From Desmonostoc muscorum FACHB-395 (lineage in GTDB: Bacteria > Cyanobacteriota > Cyanobacteriia > Cyanobacteriales > Nostocaceae), in the NCBI RefSeq assembly GCF_014698035.1, contig NZ_JACJSF010000002.1:176301-240300 (forward strand): 64,000 bases of DNA. The letters are read 5' to 3'. Positions 9,659 through 18,376 of this stretch are shown piece by piece (positions within the stretch are counted from its first letter, which is position 1; every line of letters starts with the position of its first letter). The notes beneath the pieces are model-generated. The model was not told the origin of the DNA, searched no databases, and was given only the letters and a program-made list of their open reading frames with translations. Position numbers and translations under genes: made by a program.

Positions 9659-11554
9659 ATGAAAATTTTGTTGGTAGAGGATGATGTATTACTTAGTGCG
9701 GCATTGGCAGAGTTGTTAAGTGCAAATCGTTATACTATCGACGTAGCAAGCAATGGACAAACTGGGCTAGACCTAGCAATATCGGTTGAATATGACTTGA
9801 TTTTGCTGGACTGGTTAATTCCTAAGCTGGATGGGATTAACTTGTGTCGGCAACTAAGAAGGCAAGGCTACCGTAAATCTATTCTGTTATTAACAGGCAA
9901 AAATTCTAATGCAGATATTGTAGCGGGTTTAGATGCGGGAGCAGATGATTACGTCATTAAGCCCTTTGACCAGGAAGCATTACTAGCAAGAATTCGGTCT
10001 TTGTTGCGGCGGAGTGGAGTGAGTGATTCATCTACGTTAACCTGGGGAAATATCTGTTTAGATTTAAGTGCCGGCAGAGTGACTTGTAATGAGCAAGAAA
10101 TTTTGCTTACGGTAACAGAATACAAACTGCTGGAGTTATTTTTGCAAAACCCAGATCGCATCTTTAGTCGTGCAGTGATTCTAGATCGGCTTTGGGGATT
10201 TGATGATGCACCGACTGAAAATGCGGTTACGACTCATATTAAAGACTTACGAAAGAAACTGAAAACAGGAGGTCTAACAGAAGAATTTTTAGAAACAGTA
10301 TATGGCATGGGCTATCGCATCAAGCCTGTACCTAATCCTTCTATCGCTGTTGGGGAAACAAATCAAGATGGGCAGAAGAAACCCGGCCCCAAAGATATAA
10401 CTTCTGTGAATCGAGTGCTGGAAAGATTTCGTAATTCCTTTGGCGCACAGGTTGTAGTACTAGAGCAGGCAAAAATTGCACTCTTAGCAGGGAATCTAAA
10501 TAAAGAGTTATATCAGCAAGCATTGCACGAAGCCCATAAGCTAGCAGGTTCGATGGGAACGTTCGGTTATGCAGAAGGTTCCCGGCTAGCACGGAAAATA
10601 GAGCATTTGCTGCTTGCAAATTTCCCCCTCTTAACAGATAAAATCTCTGATTTTTCGCAATTGCTAGCAACATTACAGCAAGAATTAACTAAGCCTGCTG
10701 TCACTTCCACCGCTCAAAGCGTCCCGATGAAGCAAACTTATCGGCTGTTAGTAATTGATGATGATGCGACGTTGACGGAGCAGTTGCAAGCAGAAGCCGA
10801 CTCATGGGGGATCAGGATGAAGGTTGCACCCAACTTAGCAGAGGCCCGATCGCGTCTAGCTTTAAAAACTCCTGACGCAGTTTTACTCGATTTGAGTTTT
10901 CCGGGAACAGAGGAAGACGGATTAATATTATTGAGCGAGATTGCACAGCGATCGCCAAATATCCCAGTGATTGTCTTTACAGGACGAGATACCTTGGCAG
11001 ATCGATTGGCAGTATCGCGTTTAAGAGCTAGACAATTTTTGCATAAGCCTGCGACAACCGAGGAGATTTTTCAGGCGATCGCTCGTGTCCTACCTCAACC
11101 GAAAATTTCTGAAGCTAAAGTCTTAATCGTAGACGATGACCCTGTAATCCTGGCTGGACTATCGGCGTTGCTAACCCCTTGGGGGGTGGAAGTAACAACC
11201 CTCTCCCAATCACAGCAATTTTGGAAGGTTTTGATGGCAACATCTCCAGATTTGGTAGTACTAGATTTAGAAATGCCAATAGTTAATGGATTAGAGTTGT
11301 GCCAAGTTGTGCGACAGGATGCCCAGTGGGGAGATTTACCTGTTTTGGTAGTAACAGCCCATACTGAAGCAGAATCCCTTCAGCAAGCCTTTGCTGCCGG
11401 AGCCGATGATTTTATTAGCAAACCAGTGCTAGGGCCTGAACTTGTGACAAGGGTACTAAGCCGCATTCAAAGAACGCGCTGGCGCTCTCAGGTAGGGAGA
11501 ATTAAGGAGGCAGGAGGGGGAAGGCAGGAGGCAGGAGGTAATCCCCATAAATAA
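9659..11554 (+). CDS. RcaC-like regulator: REC-wHTH-HPt-REC-REC
   Basis: Multi-component OmpR-class transcription regulator of 631 residues. Order: receiver 1 (acceptor Asp51, Lys101), a winged-helix DNA-binding domain (about 128-225), an HPt domain with phospho-acceptor His293 in EAHKLAGSMG, receiver 2 (Asp411) and receiver 3 (Asp536). Length, order and Asp51 match what is known of RcaC, the chromatic-acclimation regulator, though similar proteins occur in other pathways. The start at 9659 is chosen because MKILLVEDD is the normal beginning of a receiver; upstream ATGs would add unrelated residues. The last about 15 residues (EAGGGRQEAGG) come from a GGAGGCAGGAGG repeat. The photosensory-type kinase and a lone receiver follow on the same strand. 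Confidence 0.88.
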   Translation: MKILLVEDDVLLSAALAELLSANRYTIDVASNGQTGLDLAISVEYDLILLDWLIPKLDGINLCRQLRRQGYRKSILLLTGKNSNADIVAGLDAGADDYVIKPFDQEALLARIRSLLRRSGVSDSSTLTWGNICLDLSAGRVTCNEQEILLTVTEYKLLELFLQNPDRIFSRAVILDRLWGFDDAPTENAVTTHIKDLRKKLKTGGLTEEFLETVYGMGYRIKPVPNPSIAVGETNQDGQKKPGPKDITSVNRVLERFRNSFGAQVVVLEQAKIALLAGNLNKELYQQALHEAHKLAGSMGTFGYAEGSRLARKIEHLLLANFPLLTDKISDFSQLLATLQQELTKPAVTSTAQSVPMKQTYRLLVIDDDATLTEQLQAEADSWGIRMKVAPNLAEARSRLALKTPDAVLLDLSFPGTEEDGLILLSEIAQRSPNIPVIVFTGRDTLADRLAVSRLRARQFLHKPATTEEIFQAIARVLPQPKISEAKVLIVDDDPVILAGLSALLTPWGVEVTTLSQSQQFWKVLMATSPDLVVLDLEMPIVNGLELCQVVRQDAQWGDLPVLVVTAHTEAESLQQAFAAGADDFISKPVLGPELVTRVLSRIQRTRWRSQVGRIKEAGGGRQEAGGNPHK

Positions 11555-11643
11555 ATTTAGGGGATTTATAATAGACGCTGTATTTTTTGCGCTGCGCGTC
11601 TCAAAATACACTTTTTATCTTTATTCATAAATAAATTTAGGGG
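11546..11643. repeat. Palindromic unit flanked by 18-base direct repeats
   Basis: CATAAATAAATTTAGGGG occurs identically at 11546-11563 and 11626-11643. Between them is a fold-back around AGACGC...GCGTCT and GTATTTT...AAAATAC. The first copy overlaps the stop region of the upstream regulator gene. The arrangement resembles a small insertion with duplicated flanks. Confidence 0.6.
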
Positions 11644-11734
11644 CTTTAAACCCGTTTGGCAGAGAACAAAAAATATATTTTCTTCCTCCTGCCTTCAGCA
11701 AAAACTGCCCTCTGCCTTTCTTCGGTAAAAAATA

Positions 11735-14386
11735 ATGAGAAATTATCAGCGATTATTAGTCTATGGTGTCGCTATTGGCTCAACTGCGATCGCCTTAATG
11801 CTATCGCTCTGGCTAGAACCGTTTATATCTCCAACTATTGGTGCTTTTTTTTATATAGCTATCATCGCCAGTACTTGGTATGGTGGCTTTCGACCAGGGA
11901 TTGTTACAGTTGTGCTTTCGACACTGGCGATTGATTATTTTTTTATCCTGCCGCGATATCAACTGGGGATTAATCAATCAGAAGATATATTGCGGCTAGG
12001 TCTTTTCGTAGTGGTTGCCTTGATAATTAACCTGATAACAGGCAATCTTAAGTACAGCACAAAGAAGATTCAACAACTCAACCAACAATTGTCTCAGGAA
12101 AATGCCGAGCAATTGCGGATGACTCTTGACGATCGCAAGCTGGCACAAGAAAAGCTGCAACAGCAATTTGAGCAACAACGCTTAGTGATGGAGATGAGCC
12201 AGCGCATCCGGCGATCGCTCAAGTTACAAGATATCTTACAAACCACCGTCGATGAAGTGCGGCAGTTTCTTGAGTGCGATCGCGTCATTATCTTCCAATT
12301 TTATCCAGGTTGGGGTGGAACAATCGTAGTTGAGTCTGTTGTACCGGAATGGATGGCGATTTTACCACTCCAGATTTACGACCCTTGCATTGGCGAAGAG
12401 AACGTTGAACCCTTTAAACAAGGCTTAGTTACTGCGAAAGCTGATATTTATACTGCTGGGATTAGTCCCTGTCACGTTGAATTTTTGGCAAGTCTCCAGG
12501 TAAGGGCAAATCTGGTCGTTCCTGTTTCATTGGGAGATGAATTGTGGGGATTACTAGCAGCTCATAACTGTGCAGCTCCTCGTGAGTGGCAATCTTCAGA
12601 AATTGTCCTGTTGCGGCAGTTAGGAGCGCAGGTAAGCATTGCTATCCAGCAAGCAGCTTTATTTGAACAGTTACAAACAGAACTGATGGAGCGTAAACAG
12701 GCACAAGTTGCCCTGCAACAACTGAATACCGAACTTGAGCAACGGGTGCTAGAACGCACTGCACAACTAACAGATACAAATAATCGCCTGCAAGAAACAG
12801 TTAGAGAGCAGCAACAAACCCAGCTCATACTTTTAGAACAGGCGCATAAGCTAGAACTTCAGGCTGTAATCACCCGAAATATGGCAGAAGGGATTTGCTT
12901 AGTCAGAATCGATAATGGAATCATTGTCTATGCCAATCCGAAATTTGAGCAGATGTTTGGCTATGAATCTGGTGAACTCAACGGTCAGGATGTTTCGATT
13001 GTGAACTATGCCAGTGAATCGTCAACTGATGAAAATATAAATCAAGCCATTGTGTCTGCCGTCTTACAAAATAGTGAAGCCACTTATGAAGTCCATAATC
13101 TTAAAAAAGATGGCACACCATTTTGGTGTAGTGCGACGACTTCTATATTCAATCATCCCGACTACGGCGATGTTCTAGTTGCAGTTCATCAAGATATCAC
13201 TATTCGTAAACAAACTGAAGAAGCTTTACGCCAAAGCGAAGAAAAGTTTCGTCAGTTGGCAGAAAACATCCAAGCAGTATTTTGGATGACCGATATTCAA
13301 AATCAGCAGGTTCTCTATGTAAGCAGTGCTTACGAAACCATCTGGCAAAGCAGTTGTGAAAGTCTTTACCAAAATTATTCAGATTGGTTCGATGCAATTC
13401 ACCCAGAAGATCGCCAGAGCGTCGAATTTGAAATCGTTGAACAGATGAGAACAGGGCAATACGATAAAAAATATCGAATTATCCGTCCTGATGGTTCAAT
13501 TCGTTGGATTCGCGATCGCGCATTTCCGATCAAAAATGAACTAGGAGAGTTAGTTAGGATTGCTGGGATTGCCGAAGACATCAGTGAAATACAGCAAATT
13601 GATCTGATCAAGAGTGAGTTTATTGGCATCGTTAGTCACGAACTCCGCACTCCCTTAACTGCAATTCGCGCAGCACTGGGTTTACTACAAAGTGGGATCT
13701 ACGACAAAAAACCAGACAAGTTTAAGCGGATGATTGAGATTGCAGCCATCGACAGCGATCGCTTAGTGCGTCTTGTCAACGATATTCTCGATTTGGAACG
13801 CTTAGAGTCGGATCGAACTTTGTTAGAAAAAACAACCTGCAATGCGGCTGATTTAATTCAACAAGCAGTAGCGGGAGTGCAAGCGTTGGCGCAGCCCGCC
13901 GCAGGCATCGCCAATCAGCAAAATATTACCTTTAAGATCCACCCCACCAATGCTCAAGTTTGGGCGGCGGCTGATGCCATTGTTCAAACACTCACCAATC
14001 TCTTAGGTAATGCGATTAAATTCTCGCCTGCCGATTCTACTATTACTCTGAGTGTCCAACAGCAAACAGATCGCGTCCTGTTCCAGATAACCGATCAAGG
14101 ACGAGGCATCCCATCAGAAAAGTTAGAAACAATCTTTGGACGATTTCAGCAAGTAGATGCTTCTGATTCTCGCACCAAAGGCGGCACAGGCTTGGGATTG
14201 GCAATCTGTCGTAGTATTATTGATCAGCACGGTGGGCAAATCTGGGCTGAAAGTACTCTTAGTGTCGGCAGCACGTTTTTCTTCACTCTGCCATTACCGG
14301 GAAATTATGCAGGGGAGCAGAGGGCAGAGGGGCAGGGGAGCAGGGAGCAGGGGAGGCAGGGGAAGCAGGGGGAGAATGACAAATGA
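11735..14386 (+). CDS. Membrane sensor kinase with cyanobacteriochrome-type GAF
   Basis: Order over 883 residues: four-helix membrane domain of KdpD/DUF4118 type (about 10-108), coiled coil, GAF (about 160-310), coiled coil, PAS (about 375-500), second PAS (about 505-625), HisKA (His635 in VSHELRTPL) and HATPase_c (GTGLGLA). The GAF has SPCHVEFL with Cys246-His247, the position that binds bilin in cyanobacteriochromes, and DPCI (Asp216, Cys218), close to the DXCF motif of dual-cysteine types. Light sensing is therefore likely but unproven. The domain order resembles CcaS. A 29-base repeat (13883-13911) adds residues in the kinase region, and the last about 28 residues are repeat-encoded. Overlaps the next gene by 4 bases. 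Confidence 0.88.
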   Translation: MRNYQRLLVYGVAIGSTAIALMLSLWLEPFISPTIGAFFYIAIIASTWYGGFRPGIVTVVLSTLAIDYFFILPRYQLGINQSEDILRLGLFVVVALIINLITGNLKYSTKKIQQLNQQLSQENAEQLRMTLDDRKLAQEKLQQQFEQQRLVMEMSQRIRRSLKLQDILQTTVDEVRQFLECDRVIIFQFYPGWGGTIVVESVVPEWMAILPLQIYDPCIGEENVEPFKQGLVTAKADIYTAGISPCHVEFLASLQVRANLVVPVSLGDELWGLLAAHNCAAPREWQSSEIVLLRQLGAQVSIAIQQAALFEQLQTELMERKQAQVALQQLNTELEQRVLERTAQLTDTNNRLQETVREQQQTQLILLEQAHKLELQAVITRNMAEGICLVRIDNGIIVYANPKFEQMFGYESGELNGQDVSIVNYASESSTDENINQAIVSAVLQNSEATYEVHNLKKDGTPFWCSATTSIFNHPDYGDVLVAVHQDITIRKQTEEALRQSEEKFRQLAENIQAVFWMTDIQNQQVLYVSSAYETIWQSSCESLYQNYSDWFDAIHPEDRQSVEFEIVEQMRTGQYDKKYRIIRPDGSIRWIRDRAFPIKNELGELVRIAGIAEDISEIQQIDLIKSEFIGIVSHELRTPLTAIRAALGLLQSGIYDKKPDKFKRMIEIAAIDSDRLVRLVNDILDLERLESDRTLLEKTTCNAADLIQQAVAGVQALAQPAAGIANQQNITFKIHPTNAQVWAAADAIVQTLTNLLGNAIKFSPADSTITLSVQQQTDRVLFQITDQGRGIPSEKLETIFGRFQQVDASDSRTKGGTGLGLAICRSIIDQHGGQIWAESTLSVGSTFFFTLPLPGNYAGEQRAEGQGSREQGRQGKQGENDK

Positions 14387-14760
14387 CAAAAAAATTGTTA
14401 ATTGTGGATGATGAAGAACGAATCCGCGAATTAGTACAAGCTTGTTTAGAAGACTTGGGAGGATGGGACACACTGACAGCTGCATCAGGGGAAGAAGGAT
14501 TAAAAATCGCCCAGACAGAACCCATTGATGCGATTCTGCTTGATGTGTCTATGCCTGACATGGACGGCTTTGCAGTATATGAAAAACTTCAGGCAAATTC
14601 CGCGACTCAAGCAATACCAGTGATTTTTTTAACTGCGAAAGTCCAAGCAAGCGATCGCGTCCGTTTCGCTCAGATTGGAATTGCCGGGGTGATTACTAAA
14701 CCTTTTGAACCCACCTCTATTTGCGAAGAAGTTACTGAGATTCTTGGATGGGACGATTAA
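14383..14760 (+). CDS. Single-domain response regulator (RcaF-like)
   Basis: CheY-type receiver of 125 residues with nothing attached. Acidic pocket DDEE, acceptor Asp54 in ILLDVSMPDMDG, switch Thr in FLTAK and Lys in TKPFEP are all present. The start codon overlaps the kinase stop and sits in an ATGACAAATGACAAA repeat. Position and size fit a phosphate carrier between the upstream kinase and the HPt/receivers of the RcaC-like protein, as RcaF does between RcaE and RcaC (inference). Its 3' end and the following 40 bases are duplicated at 18377-18520, and a full paralogue lies at 18602-19024. Confidence 0.9.
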   Translation: MTKKLLIVDDEERIRELVQACLEDLGGWDTLTAASGEEGLKIAQTEPIDAILLDVSMPDMDGFAVYEKLQANSATQAIPVIFLTAKVQASDRVRFAQIGIAGVITKPFEPTSICEEVTEILGWDD

Positions 14761-14917
14761 TTTTGAAGTTTTGGTTTTTTATTTTTGTAATTTATTTTTC
14801 TCAATATTACCCATAAGCTTTTAATCCCTCCAACCCTCTTAAAAATACTACCGTGTCGTTGTCTACATACAAATCTTTGAAAGTTGCTGTGTAACATAAC
14901 GTCGTGAGCTAATCTTT

Positions 14918-15043
14918 GCAAGTCAATGCATTAGCATTGCAGGTCCATGCATTTACATTGCAGGTCGATGCATTAGCATTGCAAGTCCATGCATTAGCAT
15001 TGCAGGTCGATGCATTAACATTGCAGGTCGATGCATTGGCATT
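14918..15043. repeat. Tandem array, six 21-nt units
   Basis: Six contiguous units of consensus GCAGGTCGATGCATTAGCATT, differing at a few positions (126 bases; ends accurate to about one base). Each unit includes the palindrome ATGCAT and a GC-ATT-AGC motif. There are no spacers. Frame length is a multiple of three but no start codon or reading frame supports translation. Confidence 0.9.
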
Positions 15044-15143
15044 CCTCCCCAACAGTGACGACAAATTGCAGACAATTATTTAAGTTAGATATGCATTCTG
15101 AAAATGAATGATAAAGCTCATATACCTTGAGAACTGTAGTTTT

Positions 15144-15224
15144 GTAGCTTGGGTGCAGCGATAGCGTAACCCAACGTAAATAAGGTGGTAATGTTGGGTT
15201 GCGTTTCACTCCACCCAACCTACA
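15144..15224. repeat. Imperfect inverted repeat, MITE-like
   Basis: About 80 bases with long complementary ends: GTAGCTTGGGTG...GCGTAACCCAAC against GTTGGGTTGCG...CACCCAACCTAC. It would fold into one long hairpin. The ACCCAACCTAC ends are typical of abundant small repeats of Nostoc genomes. Confidence 0.65.
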
Positions 15225-15547
15225 TCAATATATCTTTTAAAAAACTCTAGGTTTCAACATAGATGAGGTTTATTTCTCAAAAACTATATCTGGCAGTAAG
15301 AACTGTTAAAACCCATAAAGCATTTTTAAGTTCAAACTCTTTGATATAGTTAGCCTCTTTTATCAGGTTGCTACACTGCTGGATTTGCATCTTAACTTCA
15401 CGAATAGATTAACGAACGCAGTCTCCCTAATTATTTTTTTTGTAAAAAAACTAGAATCCTCACCAAATCTTTAGATTTAGAGATTATTTTTTGAAAGTCT
15501 CAATTTAATTGTGACTAGCGCTTAGAGAATCTCGCAGGTGTAAGAAG
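15225..15547. other. Gene-free stretch upstream of truncated nifJ
   Basis: AT-rich with no coding frame. Bases about 15366-15408 (TTGCTACACTGCTGGATTTG) resemble the 3' end of the receiver gene at 18602-19024, so a further receiver remnant may lie here. No clear promoter or Shine-Dalgarno before 15548 beyond a weak AAGAAG. Confidence 0.4.
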
Positions 15548-16816
15548 ATGAACAACAGAAGTTTTGCAACTATAGACGGCAATGAGGCTGTTGCCCAAGT
15601 CGTCTATCGACTAAATGAAGTCATTACTTACTCGCTTACTTCTTCTTCACCAATGGCTGAGTGGGTGGATGCTTGGGCTAATGAAGGTAAACGCAATATT
15701 TGGGGTACTGTTCCCTCAGTGGTACAGATGCAGAGTGAAGCAGGTGTTGCTGGTAATGTACATGATGCTTTGCAAACTGGTTCACTGACAACCACATTTA
15801 CAGCATCGCAGGCGTTATTGTTGATGCTCCCCAATATGTACAAAATTGCCAGAGAATTCACACCTACAGTTTTTCATATAGCAGCGCGATCGCTAGCCGC
15901 GCAAGCTCTATCTATTTTCGGCGACCATAGCGATGTTATGGCAGCACGTGATACTGGTTTTGCCATGTTGTGTGCCGCATCAGTGCAAGAAGCACAAGAC
16001 TTTGCTTTAATCGCAACACGGGCAACTTTAGAATCACGAATACCCTTTCTGCATTTTTTTGATGGCTTTCGTACTTCCCATGAAATTGACAAAGTAGAGA
16101 CTTTAACAGATGATGACCTGCGAGAATTCACTCCCAATGAATTAATATTCGCCCATCGGTCACGCACCCTCACCTCCAATAAAACTGTTTTGCGCGGTAG
16201 AACACAAAACCCTGATGTTTACTTCCAAGCCAGGAAAACTGTCAATCCTTACTATTTAGCTTGTCCAGACATTACCCAGAAAGTCATGGATGAATTTGCT
16301 GCGATGACAGGGCGACAGTACCAACTATTTGAATACCACGGCGACCCAGAAGCCGAACGAGTTATTGTGCTGATGGGTTCCGGTTGCGAAGCTGTACATG
16401 AAATAGTAAATTACCTGAACACCCTTGATCAGAAAGTGGGGGTTTTGAAAGTTAAACTATATCGCCCTTATGATGCCAAATGTTTTGTCGCTGCTTTGCC
16501 AGAAACTACCCGTAGCATCGCAGTTTTAGATTGCATCAAAGAACCAGGCGCATCTGGTGAACCATTGTATTTGGATGTAGTCGCTGCTATCCATGAGTCA
16601 TGGGGAGTAGGGGAGCAGAAAAGCAGAGGATCAGAGGTAAAATTAGAGTTAGATTCTCCCTTACCTCTGCGCTCCTCTGCATCTTTGCCTAAAATTATTG
16701 GTGGTCGCTACGGTTTATCTTCCAAAGAATTCACGCCAGCCATGATTAAAGCTATCTTTGAAAACCTTGCTCCTACTCAACGAAAAAAGAGAGTAACGCA
16801 AGGCAAACGCATCTAA
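15548..16816 (+). CDS. nifJ: Truncated pyruvate:ferredoxin/flavodoxin oxidoreductase (NifJ)
   Basis: The 422 residues correspond to the first third of NifJ, which is normally about 1190 residues. Domain I begins ATIDGNEAVA and contains SSSPMAEWVDAWA and IFGDHSDVMAARDTGFAML. Domain II has VLMGSGCEAVHEIV and the conserved GGRYGLSSKEFTPAM. The gamma-type domain, the 4Fe-4S ferredoxin-like domain and the thiamine-diphosphate domain are all absent, so it cannot catalyse pyruvate oxidation alone. About 27 residues between AAIHESWG and LPKIIGG come from a GGAGCAGA/CTCCTCTGC repeat. After IFENL the sequence diverges and ends within 16 residues. The open, undamaged frame leaves possible a retained partial protein; otherwise it is a recent pseudogene. 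Confidence 0.85.
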   Translation: MNNRSFATIDGNEAVAQVVYRLNEVITYSLTSSSPMAEWVDAWANEGKRNIWGTVPSVVQMQSEAGVAGNVHDALQTGSLTTTFTASQALLLMLPNMYKIAREFTPTVFHIAARSLAAQALSIFGDHSDVMAARDTGFAMLCAASVQEAQDFALIATRATLESRIPFLHFFDGFRTSHEIDKVETLTDDDLREFTPNELIFAHRSRTLTSNKTVLRGRTQNPDVYFQARKTVNPYYLACPDITQKVMDEFAAMTGRQYQLFEYHGDPEAERVIVLMGSGCEAVHEIVNYLNTLDQKVGVLKVKLYRPYDAKCFVAALPETTRSIAVLDCIKEPGASGEPLYLDVVAAIHESWGVGEQKSRGSEVKLELDSPLPLRSSASLPKIIGGRYGLSSKEFTPAMIKAIFENLAPTQRKKRVTQGKRI

Positions 16817-16978
16817 AATATTGGCGAGATCCTGTGTTTAGTAATTTACCAACCCAAAATTGACAGGTGGAGGAAGACTCTTGAGCAGGGAAGCAGAGGA
16901 GCAGAGGAGAGGCAAATACCAAGTCTTTTTTCCTCTGCCCCTCTACTGAGAACCAAACAAAGTTTCCTTAGCAGACTA

Positions 16979-17464
16979 CTAGAGCGCGTTGATGATGTAG
17001 TCGATGTAGGAGTTGATCTCAAGTCCAGGATCGCCTGTTAAACCATGATTAGCCTTGATATACTTGAGCGCTTCAGCATACCAACTGGGAACCAATTCAA
17101 AGCTGCTGTGCATTTCAGCCAGACCTGCTAACATATAATCATCAGCAGGGCCCGTACCGCCTGCAATCAGGCAGTATTGAATTATCCGCACATAATAGCC
17201 GATATCACGTAAGCACTTAGCTTTGCCGCGACCATCAGAAGCATAGTTGTTGCCTTGCATGGTGGTGGTATAGGGGAACTTTTGGTAGACTGCATTCGCA
17301 GCACCTTCAGCCAACTGTTGAGCTTTCAAACCCAGCTGCTTTGCTGCTTCCAGGTCTGCGGTAGCCAAGCGGAGGCGACCAAATGCAATTTGAAGTTCGA
17401 CGTTGCCTAAGTAACGACCTTGAGAATCAGCAGATCCAACCGCTTCAGTCAATTGTGTTTTCAT
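16979..17464 (-). CDS. cpcA: Phycocyanin alpha subunit
   Basis: Alpha chain of C-phycocyanin, a light-harvesting biliprotein of the phycobilisome rods. It has KFPYTT, the phycocyanobilin-binding Cys84 in [21 protein letters not shown] and the C-terminal [16 protein letters not shown]. Length is 161 residues against the usual 162; the N-terminal Val and terminal Ser of standard CpcA are missing. It lies 60 bases after cpcB and shares its transcript; its own Shine-Dalgarno (AGGAAA) is weak. No rod-linker (cpcC, cpcD) or lyase (cpcE, cpcF) gene follows, so this is an extra copy depending on linkers and lyases elsewhere. Phycoerythrocyanin alpha was considered, but [16 protein letters not shown] and LRDIGYY fit phycocyanin better. 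Confidence 0.9.
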   Translation of the reverse strand: MKTQLTEAVGSADSQGRYLGNVELQIAFGRLRLATADLEAAKQLGLKAQQLAEGAANAVYQKFPYTTTMQGNNYASDGRGKAKCLRDIGYYVRIIQYCLIAGGTGPADDYMLAGLAEMHSSFELVPSWYAEALKYIKANHGLTGDPGLEINSYIDYIINAL

Positions 17465-17524
17465 TTAAATGATATTTTCCTAATGTTTCAAAAAGTTTTA
17501 TCTGGACAAAGAGCCTACGGACTT

Positions 17525-18043
17525 TTAGCTTATTGCTGCTGCCGCCCGATCAAAGTAGCTGGATAATTCAGCCATCAAAGAGCTACAGTCACCCGGTTGG
17601 ATATTGTTGCGATCGTTTGCGATCGCAATGGCAGCTTCTTTCATCTTGATGATGCTGATTCCCGTGGAAGGCCCAGGAACACCCAAAGCCAAATAAGTTT
17701 CACGCAGACCATTCAAACAGCGATCGTCCAGAACGCTGGAATCTCCCAGGAACATCGCATAGGTGACATAGCGCAAAATGATGTCCATATCGCGCATACA
17801 GGCAGAAACCCGACGGTTGGTGTAAGCATTTCCACCAGGAGCAATCAACTGGGGTTGCTCTGCAAACAATGCACGAGCTGCATTGGTGACGATCGCTGAA
17901 GAGTTACTTGTAATCCGGTTCACAACATCGGTGCGCTTCGCACCATCTTTAACCACAGCCAACAAAGCATCAATTTGCTCGTTACTGACTAACTGACCAC
18001 GAGTATCGGCCTGGGAAACAACCTTGGTAAAGGCATCTAACAT
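17525..18043 (-). CDS. cpcB: Phycocyanin beta subunit
   Basis: Beta chain partner of the downstream alpha gene. The 172 residues equal the standard length. Both chromophore cysteines are present, Cys82 in [11 protein letters not shown] and Cys153 in QPGDCSSL (positions 84 and 155 in structural numbering). Asn72 in GGNAYTNRR, the site normally methylated by CpcM, is also kept, as is [13 protein letters not shown]. The start is supported by AGGAGA eight bases upstream. It is the first gene of a two-gene cpcBA unit transcribed away from the receiver remnants, and opposite to the nearby phosphorelay and truncated nifJ. The intact sequence suggests it is expressed, perhaps under special light or nutrient conditions (inference). 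Confidence 0.92.
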   Translation of the reverse strand: MLDAFTKVVSQADTRGQLVSNEQIDALLAVVKDGAKRTDVVNRITSNSSAIVTNAARALFAEQPQLIAPGGNAYTNRRVSACMRDMDIILRYVTYAMFLGDSSVLDDRCLNGLRETYLALGVPGPSTGISIIKMKEAAIAIANDRNNIQPGDCSSLMAELSSYFDRAAAAIS

Positions 18044-18376
18044 TAATCCAGTCTCCTAAATTTGTTCAATTGAGTAAAGTTATGTCTCAAAACTGAGAGG
18101 TTCAGTCTTTGTAATCTGTTTGTACAATGCAGTGAGAAACATTTTTATGAAAAATCATTGATACCTTTCGCATCAATGAGAGTTTAAGGTAATTGCACTA
18201 ATGTCTGCGAGGGTGCAGAAAAAGGAGACAAATCCAGATTGGAAACTGCGTTTCGGACAGAGAACTCAGCAGTTCATCTCTTACCCTTAGCTGCAATTTT
18301 TGTTTCATTGATACTATTCTTCACACTCGAATTATTTCAAAAATGTTACATTTGCCATCATTTTCTGGCTAACTCT
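18044..18376. other. Upstream region of cpcBA
   Basis: About 330 bases that should hold the cpcBA promoter (reading leftwards). A short inverted repeat TCTCA-AAAC-TGAGA lies about 40-55 bases before cpcB and would be in the leader. A GTA-N9-TAC at 18111-18125 has the wrong spacing for NtcA. No TTGCACA-type L box is present. The right part runs into the receiver remnant. Confidence 0.4.

Noticed and set aside
14918..15043. CRISPR-like array
   Set aside because: Units are contiguous 21-mers with no spacers and no cas genes nearby; it is a tandem repeat.
18111..18125. NtcA site upstream of cpcBA
   Set aside because: GTA-N9-TAC has nine bases between the half-sites instead of eight.
18193..18199. 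RcaC L box upstream of cpcBA
   Set aside because: Only a single TTGCACT; the known L box is two TTGCACA copies four bases apart.
18239..18376. N-terminal part of an 82-residue protein ending in the receiver fragment
   Set aside because: The first 45 codons bear no relation to a receiver and belong to the cpcBA upstream region.
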